A DNA stretch of 64,000 nucleotides from Streptomyces fodineus. Its GTDB lineage: Bacteria; Actinomycetota; Actinomycetes; Streptomycetales; Streptomycetaceae. The notes beneath the pieces were generated by a model. The model saw nothing but the letters and a program-made list of their open reading frames with translations, did not search any database and had not been told where the DNA came from. The position numbers were made by a program, and so were the translations under genes. The stretch is taken from positions 7,812,001 through 7,876,000 of the forward strand of contig NZ_CP017248.1 of assembly GCF_001735805.1 (NCBI RefSeq), in the 5' to 3' direction. This document shows positions 52,409 to 62,892 of the stretch, one piece after another (within the stretch, counting starts at the first letter, position 1; each line of letters opens with the position of its first letter).

Positions 52409-53638
52409 TTAGCCGCCGAACTCCTGGAGGCCCTTCAGTGCCTGGTCCAGGAGCGCCTGGCGGCCCTCCAGCTCGCGCTCCAGCTTGTCGGCCTTGGCGT
52501 TGTTGCCCTGGGCGCGGGCCTGGTCGATCTGCGCCCTCAGCTTGTCCACGGCGGCCTGCAGCTGACCGGTCAGACCCTCGGCACGCGCGCGTGCCTCCGG
52601 GTTCGTCCGGCGCCACTCGGCCTCCTCGGCCTCCTGCATCGCCCGCTCGACCGCGTGCATCCGGCCCTCGACCTTCGGACGCGCGTCCCGCGGGACGTGG
52701 CCGATGGCCTCCCAGCGCTCGTTGATCGAGCGGAAGGCGGCCCGCGCGGACTTCAGGTCGCCGATCGGCAGGAGCTTCTCGGCCTCCTCGGCCAGCTCCT
52801 CCTTCAGCTTCAGGTTCTCCGCCTGCTCCGCGTCCCGCTCGGCGAACACCGAGCCGCGCGCCGCGAAGAACACGTCCTGGGCGCCGCGGAAGCGGTTCCA
52901 CAGGTCGTCCTCGTGCTCGCGCTGGGCGCGGCCCGCGGCCTTCCACTGCGTCATCAGCTCGCGGTAGCGGGCCGCCGTCGGCCCCCAGTCCGTCGAGTCC
53001 GACAGCGCCTCGGCCTCGGCGACCAGCCGCTCCTTGGTCCGGCGGGCCTCCTCGCGCTGCGCGTCCAGCTGCGCGAAGTGCGCCTTGCGCCGCTTGGAGA
53101 ACGCCGACCGGGCGTGCGAGAAGCGATGCCACAGCTCGTCGTCGGACTTGCGGTCCAGGCGCGGCAGACCCTTCCAGGTGTCCACCAGCGCGCGCAGCCG
53201 CTCACCGGCCGCCCGCCACTGGTCGGACTGCGCCAGCTGCTCCGCCTCGGTGACCAGGTCCTCCTTGGCCTTGCGCGCCTGGTCGGACTGCTTGGCCCGC
53301 TGCTGCTTGCGCTCCTCCCGACGCGCCTCGACGGTCTCGACGAGCTTGTCCAGCCGCCCCCTCAGGGCGTCCAGGTCGCCGACCGCGTGATGCGCGTCCA
53401 CCTGCTCACGCAGGTGGTCGATCGCGGTCTGGGCGTCCTTCGCCGACAGGTCGGTGGTCTGCACTCGCTTCTCGAGGAGGCCGATCTCGACAACCAGGCC
53501 CTCGTACTTGCGCTCGAAGTAGGCCAGCGCCTCCTCAGGGGAGCCGGCCGCCCAGGAACCGACGACCTGCTCGCCGTCGGCCGTACGCACGTACACGGTC
53601 CCCGTCTCGTCGACGCGGCCCCACGGGTCGCTGCTCAC
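52409..53638 (-). CDS. DUF349 domain protein (coiled-coil)
   Basis: The 409-residue protein is almost wholly helical and charged. At least three DUF349-type repeats are recognisable by WKAAGRAQREHEDDLWNRFR, WKGLPRLDRKSDDELWHRF and WEAIGHVPRDARPKVEGRM. The N-terminus has a short beta segment (WGRVDETGTVYVRTADGEQV). The C-terminal coiled coil ends in Gly-Gly. Function unknown; the family is widespread in actinobacteria. The GTG at 53638 follows GGAGGAGG. Confidence 0.9.
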   Translation of the reverse strand: MSSDPWGRVDETGTVYVRTADGEQVVGSWAAGSPEEALAYFERKYEGLVVEIGLLEKRVQTTDLSAKDAQTAIDHLREQVDAHHAVGDLDALRGRLDKLVETVEARREERKQQRAKQSDQARKAKEDLVTEAEQLAQSDQWRAAGERLRALVDTWKGLPRLDRKSDDELWHRFSHARSAFSKRRKAHFAQLDAQREEARRTKERLVAEAEALSDSTDWGPTAARYRELMTQWKAAGRAQREHEDDLWNRFRGAQDVFFAARGSVFAERDAEQAENLKLKEELAEEAEKLLPIGDLKSARAAFRSINERWEAIGHVPRDARPKVEGRMHAVERAMQEAEEAEWRRTNPEARARAEGLTGQLQAAVDKLRAQIDQARAQGNNAKADKLERELEGRQALLDQALKGLQEFGG

Positions 53639-53792
53639 AGCGCCTCCTCCACATGATGCCTGCGAGGGGCCTCAGCACCCCCGGCATCGTCCACAGTTTC
53701 GTCACGGCCAACATAGGCGACCAGCGGGTTGCCTGTCCGCATCCAGCGCGACCGAAATTCCGCTGTTGACCGTCTCGGGTTTCAGGACGGCG

Positions 53793-54626
53793 TCAGGACT
53801 TCGTCACCGTCGCCTTGTTGATCACCACGGTTGCGTTCGGGGCGGTGTTGTCCGTGGACGGGTCCGCCGCCTGGGCGCCGGCGGCGGCGATCTTCTTGAG
53901 CACCTTCATGCCCGCGTCCGACACGGTGCCGAACGGGGTGTAGTCCGGCGGCAACGGACTGTCCTGGTAGACGAGGAAGAACTGGCTGCTGCCGGAGTTG
54001 CGGCCCTGCTGGGTCTGCGGGTTGTAGTGGTTGGCCATCGCCACGGTGCCCGCCGGGTACATGTTGCCCTTGAGGCTCTTGTCCTTCAGGTTCTCGTCCG
54101 GGAGCGTGTAGCCCGGCCCGCCCATCCCGGTGCCCGTCGGGTCGCCGCACTGGAGCACGTAGATTCCGCTCGTGACCAGGCGGTGGCACTTCGAGTGATC
54201 GAAGAAGCCCTGGCCCGCAAGGAAGTTGAACGAGTTCACCGTGTGCGGGGCCGCCGACGTCTTCAGCGCGATGTCGATGTCACCGCACGTCGTGGCGAGC
54301 TTCATCGAGTACTTCGCCGACGTGTCGATCGTCATCGCCGGCTCCTTCTTCCAGGTCAGCTTCTTCACCGAGCCGGCCGCCGGCTTCGCGCACGGGTCCG
54401 GGGCCTTGCTGGGCTTGACGTCCGCGGCGGTGTTGGTCTTCTTGTCGTCGCTCTTCAGCGCCCCGGTCGTGTACAGCGCGACACCCGCGATCACGACCAC
54501 GCCCAGTACGGACGCGATCACGGAGTTGCGTACGCGGGCCTTGCGGCGCGCCTGGGTGCGCCGCTGCTGCTGCCGCAAGAACTTCTCCCGGGCGAGCTGA
54601 CGCCGCCGCTGCTCCTGGCTGACCAC
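53793..54626 (-). CDS. Membrane-anchored cyclophilin-type peptidyl-prolyl isomerase
   Basis: The 277-residue protein has a basic N-terminus (RRRQLAREKFLRQQQRRTQA) and a single membrane helix (SVIASVLGVVVIAGVALY), placing the catalytic domain outside. The cyclophilin domain begins near ATTCGDIDIAL and shows FNFLAGQGFFDHSKCHRLV, GTVAMANHYNPQTQQGRNSG and SQFFLVYQDSPLPPDYTPFG. Its position before the MBL gene and hisS is conserved in actinobacteria. The GTG start follows GAGGAGAG. Confidence 0.93.
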   Translation of the reverse strand: MVSQEQRRRQLAREKFLRQQQRRTQARRKARVRNSVIASVLGVVVIAGVALYTTGALKSDDKKTNTAADVKPSKAPDPCAKPAAGSVKKLTWKKEPAMTIDTSAKYSMKLATTCGDIDIALKTSAAPHTVNSFNFLAGQGFFDHSKCHRLVTSGIYVLQCGDPTGTGMGGPGYTLPDENLKDKSLKGNMYPAGTVAMANHYNPQTQQGRNSGSSQFFLVYQDSPLPPDYTPFGTVSDAGMKVLKKIAAAGAQAADPSTDNTAPNATVVINKATVTKS

Positions 54627-54796
54627 CGGGTTCTCTCCTCATGCGTGTCGTGTGCCGACCGGTACGCGTGCGTCCTCGTGAGCCGGCCGGTGCGTGTAGC
54701 CCCGTACCGTATATGGGTTCGCTGAGGAAACGGCAGCGCCGGTAGGCTCTGGACCACAGCTTGCAGTCACCCGTATCGACACAACGAAGGACGATC

Positions 54797-55504
54797 GTGC
54801 TCATTGCCGGGTTCCCCGCCGGTGCCTGGGGGACGAACTGTTATCTCGTCGCCCCCGCCGCCGGTGAGGAGTGCGTGATCATCGACCCCGGCCACCAGGC
54901 CGCCGAAGGCGTCGAGGAAGCACTGAAGAAGCATCGGCTCAAGCCCGTCGCCGTCGTCCTCACCCACGGCCACCTCGATCACGTGGCCTCCGTCGTCCCC
55001 GTCTGCGGCGCCCACGACGTACCGGCCTGGATCCACCCCGAGGACCGGTACATGATGAGCGACCCCGAGAAAGCGCTCGGCCGGTCCATCGGCATGCCGC
55101 TGATGGGCGAGCTGACCGTGGGGGAGCCGGACGAGGTCCGGGAGCTGACGCATGGCACCACTCTCGAACTGGCCGGTCTGGAGTTCTCCGTCGCGCACGC
55201 GCCGGGCCATACCAAGGGGTCGGTGACCTTCCGGATGCCCGAGACCGCCGACATCCCGTCGGTGTTCTTCTCCGGGGATCTGCTGTTCGCCGGCTCCATC
55301 GGACGCACCGACCTGCCGGGCGGATCCATGGAGGACATGCTCGAGTCGCTGGCCCGCGTGTGCCTGCCGCTCGACGACTCCACCGTGGTGCTGTCCGGCC
55401 ACGGCCCCCAGACGACCATCGGCCAGGAGCGCGCCACCAACCCGTATCTGCGGCAGGTGGCGGCCGGCCAGGGAGCCTCGCCGGCTCCCCGACGAGGAAT
55501 GTGA
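54797..55504 (+). CDS. MBL-fold metallo-hydrolase (glyoxalase II-like)
   Basis: The 235-residue protein has the HxHxDH metal motif in VVLTHGHLDHVASV, further ligands in AHAPGHTKGSV, FFSGDLLFAGSIGRTDLPGG and LSGHGPQTTIGQE. The fold fits hydroxyacylglutathione hydrolase-type thioesterases, but the thiol substrate in this genus is unknown. GTG 54797 has AAGGA upstream, and TAGGCT (54743-54748) may be the -10. It lies 12 bp before hisS, so the two are co-transcribed. Confidence 0.9.
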   Translation: MLIAGFPAGAWGTNCYLVAPAAGEECVIIDPGHQAAEGVEEALKKHRLKPVAVVLTHGHLDHVASVVPVCGAHDVPAWIHPEDRYMMSDPEKALGRSIGMPLMGELTVGEPDEVRELTHGTTLELAGLEFSVAHAPGHTKGSVTFRMPETADIPSVFFSGDLLFAGSIGRTDLPGGSMEDMLESLARVCLPLDDSTVVLSGHGPQTTIGQERATNPYLRQVAAGQGASPAPRRGM

Positions 55505-55516
55505 CGAGAGACTTCC

Positions 55517-56779
55517 GTGAGCACTTTCAAGGCCCCCAAGGGCACGTACGACCTCCTGCCCCCGGACAGCGCCAAGTTCCTGGCCGTCCGTGAGGCGATC
55601 GCCGCGCCCCTCAGGAACTCCGGCTACGGCTACATCGAGACGCCCGGTTTCGAGAACGTGGAGCTGTTCGCGCGCGGCGTCGGCGAGTCCACCGACATCG
55701 TGACGAAGGAGATGTACGTCTTCGAGACGAAGGGCGGCGACAAGCTGGCCCTGCGCCCGGAGACGACCGCCCCCGTGCTGCGCGCGGTCCTGGAGGCCAA
55801 CCTGCACAAGACGGGCAACCTCCCGGTGAAGGTCTGGTACTCGGGCTCGCAGTACCGCTACGAGCGCCCGCAGAAGGGCCGCTACCGGCACTTCTCCCAG
55901 GTCGGCGCGGAGGCGATCGGCGCGGAGGATCCGGCCCTCGACGCCGAGCTGATCATCCTGGCCGACCAGGCGTACCGCTCGCTGGGCCTCAGCGGCTTCC
56001 GCATCCTGCTCAACAGCCTGGGCGACAAGGAGTGCCGTCCGGCGTACCGGGCCGCGCTGCAGGAGTTCATGCGCGCCCTCGACCTGGACGAGGACACCCG
56101 TCGGCGTGTCGACATCAACCCGCTGCGGGTCCTCGACGACAAGCGCGAGTCGGTGCAGAAGCAGCTGACCGGTGTCCCGCTGCTGCGCGACTACCTGTGC
56201 GACTCCTGCAAGGCGTACCACGAGGAGGTCCGCGAGCTGATCACCGAGGCGGGCGTGTCCTTCGAGGACGACCCGAAGCTGGTGCGCGGCCTGGACTACT
56301 ACACCCGTACGACCTTCGAGTTCGTCCACGACGGACTCGGCTCCCAGTCCGCGGTCGGCGGCGGCGGCCGGTACGACGGCCTGTCGGAGATGATCGGCGG
56401 CCCCGCCCTGCCGTCGGTCGGCTGGGCCCTCGGTGTCGACCGCACGGTCCTCGCCCTGGAGGCGGAGGGCGTGGAGCTGGACCTGCCGTCCACGACGTCG
56501 GTGTACGCCGTCCCGCTCGGCGAGGAGGCCCGCCGGGTGCTGTTCGCCAAGGTCACCGAGCTGCGCAAGGTCGGCATCTCGGCGGACTTGTCGTACGGCG
56601 GCAAGGGCCTGAAGGGCGCGATGAAGAACGCCAACCGCAGCGGCGCCCGCTACGCGCTCGTGGCCGGCGAACGCGACCTCGCCGAGGGCGTCGTCCAGCT
56701 CAAGGACATGGAGTCCGGCGAGCAGACGGCGATCGGCGTGAACGAGATCGTGGCGGAACTGGAGTCCCGCCTCGGCTGA
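55517..56779 (+). CDS. hisS: Histidyl-tRNA synthetase
   Basis: The 420-residue class II synthetase starts TFKAPKGTYDLLPPDSAKF. Motif 2 is in WYSGSQYRYERPQKGRYRHF, the histidine-specific loops are in LVRGLDYYTRTTFEFV, and motif 3 is in VGGGGRYDGLSEMIGGPALP with GWALGVDRTVLAL. The C-terminal anticodon-binding domain is complete (SADLSYGGKGLKGAMKNANR). GTG 55517 has GAGAG upstream and follows the MBL gene closely. Confidence 0.97.
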   Translation: MSTFKAPKGTYDLLPPDSAKFLAVREAIAAPLRNSGYGYIETPGFENVELFARGVGESTDIVTKEMYVFETKGGDKLALRPETTAPVLRAVLEANLHKTGNLPVKVWYSGSQYRYERPQKGRYRHFSQVGAEAIGAEDPALDAELIILADQAYRSLGLSGFRILLNSLGDKECRPAYRAALQEFMRALDLDEDTRRRVDINPLRVLDDKRESVQKQLTGVPLLRDYLCDSCKAYHEEVRELITEAGVSFEDDPKLVRGLDYYTRTTFEFVHDGLGSQSAVGGGGRYDGLSEMIGGPALPSVGWALGVDRTVLALEAEGVELDLPSTTSVYAVPLGEEARRVLFAKVTELRKVGISADLSYGGKGLKGAMKNANRSGARYALVAGERDLAEGVVQLKDMESGEQTAIGVNEIVAELESRLG

Positions 56780-56793
56780 GCCGAGCGAGACAG

Positions 56794-56823
56794 GAGGGTC
56801 GCCGGCCATGCCCGGCGGCCCTC
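56794..56823. terminator. Bidirectional terminator after hisS
   Basis: A 12-bp stem with one T-G pair (56794-56805 with 56812-56823) lies between the hisS stop and the response-regulator stop. Confidence 0.85.
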
Positions 56824-57449
56824 TCACTGTTCCAGCAACCCCAACCGCATCGCGCTCGTCACCGCCGCCGTACGGTCGTCCACCCCCAACTTGCCGAAGA
56901 TCCGCAGCAGATGGGTCTTCACCGTCGACTCCCCGATGAACAGCCGGCGTCCGATCTCCGCGTTGGTGCAGCCCTCGGCCACCAGGCGCAGGACGGCCGT
57001 CTCCCGGGCGGACAGCCGGGGGCGTTCCGGCCTGGTGCGCAACCGGTCCACCAGGCGGGCCGCCACCGAGGGGGCCAGCACGGTCTCGCCGCGCGCCGCC
57101 GCCCGTACCGCGTCCGCCAGTTCCCGCCGGGCAGGTCCTTCAGCAGATAACCCGCGGCGCCCGCCTCCACGGCCCGCAGGATGTCCCGGTCCGTCTCGTA
57201 CGTCGTCAGCACGATCACCCGGCACGGCAGCCCGGCCGCGGTCATCCGCACGATCGAGTCCACGCCCCCGCCGCCCGGCATCCGCAGGTCCATCAGCACG
57301 ATGTCCGGCCGCAGTTGCGCCGTCAGCGCCTCCGCCTGCGGTCCGCCGGCCGCGTCGCCGACCACCTCCAGGTCCGGTTCGGCGCTCAGCAGGGCGCGCA
57401 GTCCCTCCCGTACGACAGGGTGGTCGTCGGCCAGGACGATCCGGATCAC
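56824..57449 (-). pseudogene. NarL/LuxR-type response regulator, frameshifted
   Basis: From GTG 57449 the receiver domain reads normally (IRIVLADDHPVVREGL, phospho-Asp in IVLMDLRMP, LLKDLP). The frame then shifts at a short G run on the plus strand (about 57129-57131). The rest of the protein, including the LuxR helix-turn-helix (CTNAEIGRRLFIGESTVKTH) and the end GLLEQ, continues in another frame. One missing C in the coding strand (LP then RRELADAV) restores a 208-residue protein. This is either a real 1-base deletion or a sequencing error; the partner kinase is also broken. Confidence 0.85.
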
Positions 57450-58653
57450 GCGCTCTCACTCCTCACGACGCAACGCACGGCGGCGGGGACCGGCAGGCGT
57501 ACGGTCACCGTCGTGCCGTCGCCGGGTGCGCTGCGCACCGATGCCGTGCCGCCCACCTCGGCGGCGCGGGCGCGCAGCCCGGCCAGACCGTATCCGTTCG
57601 ACGCGGCGGCCGGGTCGAAGCCGCCCTCGTCGCGGACGAAGAGGGTCAGGGTGCCGTCGGCGTAGTCGAGGCGGACCTCGGCCGGCGTCGAACTCCCGGC
57701 GTGCTTACGGGCATTGGTCAGGGCCTCCTGGCAGGCGCGCAGGGCCACCACCTCCAGGCCGGCCGGCAGCGCGCGCACCGGGCCGGTCACCGTCAGCGCC
57801 GCCTCCTGGCGCGCGGCCAGCCGCTCCAGCGCGTCCGGGAGGCCGGCGCCCGCCAGGTCGGCGGGTGCGCCGCCGGCGACCAGCGCGCGGGCCTCGGCGA
57901 GGTTGCGGCGGGCGGTGTCCTCCATGAGAGCCAGATGGCGGCGGGCCTGCGCGGGGTCCAGGTCCAGTTCCGCGTGCACGGCCTGCACCGGCATCAGCAG
58001 ACTGGTGAAGCCCTGCGCGAGGGTGTCGTGGATCTCCCGGGCGAGCCGCTCCCGCTCGGCGAGGGCGCCGTGCGCGGCCGACAGCCGGGCGACCTCGTTC
58101 CTGCCGGCGTCCAACTCGGCGATCAGCTCGGCCCGTTACGTGCTCTGCTCGATGATCCGGATGATCCAGGCGCCGACCACCCCGGAGAACGCCAGACAGA
58201 CCACGGCGAAGAGCGCGTCGGCGAAGAGCTCCTCGGCACCCGGCCGCCACAGCAGTGCCCAGCCCACGACCGGCGCCAGGTTGATCACCGCCACCGTCAC
58301 CAGTGCGCCGCGCTTGCGCAGGGTCATGAAGCACTGGGGGACCAGCGCGAACGAGACCAGCCGGGTCTCGCCCGCCAGGACCGCCGACGGCAGGAACAGC
58401 GCCGGCGTCCCGGCCAGATACCACAGGGCCCGGCGCCCGCCCGGGGGGTCCTCCGCGAGCAGGCGGCGGCCGAACACCGCGTACCAGGGCACCAGCGGCA
58501 CGAGCAGCCCGGCCGCGACCGCGCGCACCGGCCACGGGGGGGCTCCGCGCCGAGTACGAGGGCCAGCGTGGCCGTCCACGCGACGGCGAAGTACACGTCC
58601 CAGAGCCGGATCGCGCGGTCCCAGGCGTCAACGCCCCGGGCGTGGTCTGTCAC
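57446..58653 (-). pseudogene. Sensor histidine kinase (DesK/NarX type), frameshift plus stop codon
   Basis: GTG 58653 starts TDHARGVDAWDRAIRLWDVY. The frame then shifts at a run of seven G (plus strand, about 58535-58541), after which membrane helices continue in another frame (AVAAGLLVPLVPWYAVFG, ALFAVVCLAFSGVVGAWIIR). At 58136-58138 an in-frame TAA stands where EQST-x-RAELIAEL would expect a sense codon (GAA would need one substitution). The dimerisation/phosphorylation segment (LAREIHDTLAQGFTSLL) and HATPase_c domain follow intact. Full length would be about 402 residues. It overlaps both neighbours by 4 bases, so the operon layout is preserved. Confidence 0.85.
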
Positions 58654-59491
58654 CCCTCGCGCCGGTTCTTCCACCGGAAGGTCAGCAAGCACAGCACCAA
58701 TCCTCCGGCGCACCACGCACCCAGCACCAAGGCGATCCGCCCGAACTCCCAGGCGTGCGCCTGCTCCAGGACCTTCGCCGAATCGGGCAGGAACACGCCC
58801 CGCAGCCCCTGGCACAGCCATTTGAGCGGGAACAGCGCGCCGATGTCGAGCATCCAGCCGGGAATCGTGTCGATGGAGATGTAGACCCCGGAGACGAACT
58901 GGAGGAGCAGGAAGGGCAGGACGACGACGGAGCTGGCGCTCTTCGCCGACTTCGGCACCGAGCTGATCGCGATGCCGAGCAGCGCGCACGCGGTCAGGCC
59001 CAGCACGAAGATCCACGCGAAGTCGAACCAGCGCCCGGCGTCGGACGGCAGCTGGACGTCGTAGAACGCCGTCCCGGCGGCCAGCAGGATCGCGGTCTCC
59101 AGGACACCGGTGCACAGAACCAGCCAGATCTTGCCCAGGAAATAGGCCGCGGGCGGCATCGGCGTGCCCCGCAGCCGCCGCAGCACCTTCTCGTCCCGTT
59201 CGACCGCGATGGAGATGCCGAGCGACTGGAAGCTGGTCGACATGATCCCGGAGGCCATCATCGCGGGCACGTACAACTGGGAGGCGGTGATCCCGGTGTG
59301 CCCGACGTCGTTGTGGAAGATCGACGCGAACAGGAACAGGAACACCACCGGGAAGGAGAAGGTGAACACCACCTGCTCGCGCAGCCGGAAGAACTGCTTG
59401 ATCTCCAGGGCCCCGCGCAGCAGGCCGATCGTCCACACGCCGGGCAGGGACCCGGCGGACCCGCGGGCGGTGGTGTGTACGGCGGTCGTGG

Positions 59492-59495
<4 letters not shown>
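58650..59495 (-). CDS. ABC-2 type exporter permease
   Basis: The 281-residue membrane protein has six hydrophobic helices (VVFTFSFPVVFLFLFA, IWLVLCTGVLETAILLAAG, FDFAWIFVLGLTACALLGIA, SSVVVLPFLLLQFVSGVY and others). The ABC-2 pattern VERDEKVLRRLRGTPMPPAA is present. The gene is intact. It overlaps the ATPase gene upstream by ATGA and the decayed kinase downstream by GTGA, making a four-gene unit ATPase-permease-kinase-regulator. This is typical of exporters for peptides, lipids or drugs under two-component control. Substrate unknown. Confidence 0.88.
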
Positions 59496-60358
<863 letters not shown>

Positions 60359-60502
60359 GCCCTCGATAATCGGCCGGAACCGAACGATCCGTGACCACCG
60401 TGCGTACGTCCTTATGTCCGCCGAACGGTGGACACACACGTGCGTGCGGCACAATGAGCCGTGCCCGAAGATGGTCCAACTCTCAAGTGACGGATCGGCG
60501 TG

Positions 60503-61159
60503 ATGAGCAAGACGACAGTCAACGACGTCTCCACGGAGTCGGGTCCCGAGCGTGCCGCCGACGCCCCGCGCACGGTGGGCGGCAGCCGTGCCTTCGCCCT
60601 GCTGCTGGTGATCACCGGCGCGGCAGGCCTGCTGGCCGCCTGGGTCATCACCATCGACAAGTTCAAGATCCTCGAGGCCAAGGTCGCGGGCAAGACCTTC
60701 ACGCCCGGCTGCAGCGTCAACCCGGTCGTGTCCTGCGGCAGCGTCATGGAGAGCAAGCAGGCGGCGGTCTTCGGCTTCCCGAACCCGATGCTCGGCCTGG
60801 TCTGCTACGGCATCGTCATCTGCGTCGGCATGAGCCTGCTGGCCCACGCCCGCTTCCCGCGCTGGTACTGGCTGACCTTCAACTTCGGCACGCTCTTCGG
60901 CGTCGGCTTCGTCACCTGGCTGCAGTTCGAGTCCCTGTACCGGATCAACGCGCTGTGCCTGTGGTGCTCGCTGGCCTGGGTCGCCACGCTCACCATGTTC
61001 TGGTACGTCACCTCGTTCAACGTCCGCAACGACTTCCTGCGCGCGCCGGGCTGGCTGAAGCGGTTCCTCGCCGAGTTCACCTGGGTCCTCCCGGTCACCC
61101 ACTGCGGCGTCATCGCCATGCTGATCCTGACCCGCTGGGGCAGCCAGCTCTGGGCCTGA
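60503..61159 (+). CDS. Vitamin K epoxide reductase family protein
   Basis: The 218-residue VKOR-homologue has four to five membrane helices. The redox pair is Cys152-Leu-Trp-Cys155 (LCLWCSLAW), and the loop cysteines are Cys70 and Cys78 (PGCSVNPVVSCGSVM), with the conserved Ser in between. In actinobacteria, VKOR re-oxidises DsbA-type proteins during disulfide formation using quinones. No DsbA fusion is present. The start could be GTG 60500 or ATG 60503, since no clear ribosome site favours either. It is divergent from the ABC exporter. Confidence 0.9.
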   Translation: MSKTTVNDVSTESGPERAADAPRTVGGSRAFALLLVITGAAGLLAAWVITIDKFKILEAKVAGKTFTPGCSVNPVVSCGSVMESKQAAVFGFPNPMLGLVCYGIVICVGMSLLAHARFPRWYWLTFNFGTLFGVGFVTWLQFESLYRINALCLWCSLAWVATLTMFWYVTSFNVRNDFLRAPGWLKRFLAEFTWVLPVTHCGVIAMLILTRWGSQLWA

Positions 61160-61219
61160 ACCCTGGGCTCGCCCCCTGGCCGGGCCGCGTTGTCAGTGCG
61201 GTGATTTAGGGTTTTGGAC

Positions 61220-62575
61220 GTGGAACCCGATCTGTTCACCGCCGCAGCAGAAGAACGCCAGGAGAAGGACCCGGCAGCCAGCCCCCTGGCGGTGCGGATG
61301 CGCCCGCGCAGCCTCGACGAGGTGGTGGGCCAGCAGCACCTGCTGAAGCCCGGCTCCCCGCTGCGCCGGCTGGTCGGCGAGGGCTCCGGCGGACCCGCCG
61401 GACCGTCCTCGGTGATCCTCTGGGGCCCGCCCGGCACCGGCAAGACCACCCTCGCGTACGTCGTCTCCAAGGCGACGAACAAGAGGTTCGTGGAGTTGTC
61501 CGCGATCACCGCGGGCGTCAAGGAGGTCCGCGCGGTCATCGACGGCGCCCGCCGCGCCACGGGCGGCTTCGGCAAGGAGACCGTCCTCTTCCTGGACGAG
61601 ATCCACCGCTTCAGCAAGGCCCAGCAGGACTCCCTGCTCCCGGCCGTCGAGAACCGCTGGGTGACCCTGATCGCGGCCACCACCGAGAACCCGTACTTCT
61701 CGGTGATCTCACCCCTGCTCTCCCGTTCGCTCCTGCTCACCCTCGAACCGCTCACCGACGACGACATCCGTGGCCTCCTCAAGCGCGCCCTGAGCGACGA
61801 GCGCGGCCTGAAGGACGCCGTCGGCCTCCCCGGCGACACCGAGGAACACCTGCTGCGCATCGCCGGCGGCGACGCCCGCCGGGCCCTGACCGCCCTGGAG
61901 GCAGCCGCCGGAGCCGCGCTGGACAAGGGCGAGAGCGAGATCGGCCTGGAGACGCTGGAGCAGACGGTCGACCGGGCCGCGGTGAAGTACGACCGCGACG
62001 GCGACCAGCACTACGACGTCGCCAGCGCCCTCATCAAGTCCATCAGGGGCTCCGACGTCGACGCGGCCCTGCACTACCTGGCCCGCATGATCGAGGCCGG
62101 CGAGGACCCCCGCTTCATCGCCCGCCGCCTGATGATCTCCGCCAGCGAGGACATCGGCCTGGCCGACCCGAACGCTCTGCCCATCGCGGTCGCCGCGGCC
62201 CAGGCCGTCGCCATGATCGGCTTCCCCGAGGCCGCCCTCACCCTCAGCCACGCCACCATCGCCCTGGCGCTCGCCCCCAAGTCCAACTCGGCGACCACCG
62301 CGATCGGCGCCGCCATGGAGGACGTACGCAAGGGGCTGGCCGGCCCGGTCCCACCGCATCTGCGCGACGGGCACTACAAGGGCGCCGCCAAGCTCGGCCA
62401 CGCGCAGGGGTACGTCTACCCGCACGACCTGCCGGAGGGCATCGCCCAGCAGCAGTACGCCCCGGACGCCCTGAAGGACCGCGAGTACTACACCCCGGGC
62501 CGGCACGGCGCCGAGGCGCGGTACGCGGACGCGGTGGAGTGGACCAGGAAGCACCTCGGTCGCAGGCGGTCCTGA
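61220..62575 (+). CDS. rarA: Replication-associated recombination protein RarA (MgsA)
   Basis: The 451-residue AAA+ protein begins PLAVRMRPRSLDEVVGQQHL. Walker A is GPPGTGKTT, Walker B LFLDEIHRF, sensor I ATTENPYFSV, and the C-terminal tetramerisation domain includes ASEDIGLADP and GHYKGAAKLGHAQGYVYPHD. RarA acts at stalled forks. GTG 61220 is preferred over TTG 61214 because a TAGGGT -10-like box (61207-61212) ends 7 bases before it, suggesting a leaderless start; both give nearly the same protein. Confidence 0.93.
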   Translation: MEPDLFTAAAEERQEKDPAASPLAVRMRPRSLDEVVGQQHLLKPGSPLRRLVGEGSGGPAGPSSVILWGPPGTGKTTLAYVVSKATNKRFVELSAITAGVKEVRAVIDGARRATGGFGKETVLFLDEIHRFSKAQQDSLLPAVENRWVTLIAATTENPYFSVISPLLSRSLLLTLEPLTDDDIRGLLKRALSDERGLKDAVGLPGDTEEHLLRIAGGDARRALTALEAAAGAALDKGESEIGLETLEQTVDRAAVKYDRDGDQHYDVASALIKSIRGSDVDAALHYLARMIEAGEDPRFIARRLMISASEDIGLADPNALPIAVAAAQAVAMIGFPEAALTLSHATIALALAPKSNSATTAIGAAMEDVRKGLAGPVPPHLRDGHYKGAAKLGHAQGYVYPHDLPEGIAQQQYAPDALKDREYYTPGRHGAEARYADAVEWTRKHLGRRRS

Positions 62576-62583
62576 GCGCGCTG

Positions 62584-62892
62584 TAGACTTGCCCGAAGTG
62601 CCGAGTCCCGCGCAGTCAGAGCGGGACACCCGGCCGGAGTCCGGCCCCCGGGGCCAGTCCTCGGGAAAACGGACTCCAGGAGCGTCGCGCACCGTCGAAC
62701 GGTGTCGCGGGCAGCCCACCACCACCCGGAGTCCCGGGACGGTCGGTGGGCCACTCGCGTGCTGCACGTTGTGCCCAGACCAGGGGAGCGGCTGCCCGGC
62801 AGGTCCCATGCGGACCCGGCGGGATTCCCCGGCTGCGGAGGCGACCTCCCTTAACTCTGACAAGCCGGAAACTACGAAAGAGACGAAAGACA
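62584..62892 (+). promoter_or_regulatory. Long structured 5' leader of rpsD, possible S4 autoregulatory element
   Basis: A -10-like TAGACT at 62584-62589 would give a leader of about 300 nt. Hairpins include GTCCCGC/GCGGGAC (62605-62611 with 62621-62627) and a near-perfect stem at 62686-62695 with 62699-62709. The leader ends in an A-rich segment and GAAAGACA before the GTG. S4 represses its own operon in other bacteria through leader RNA; this leader matches none of the motifs I know. Confidence 0.5.

Noticed and set aside
60359..61102. N-terminal extension of the ABC ATPase across the VKOR gene
   Set aside because: The extension is antisense to an intact VKOR protein. ATG 60358 has a ribosome site and fits the family start.
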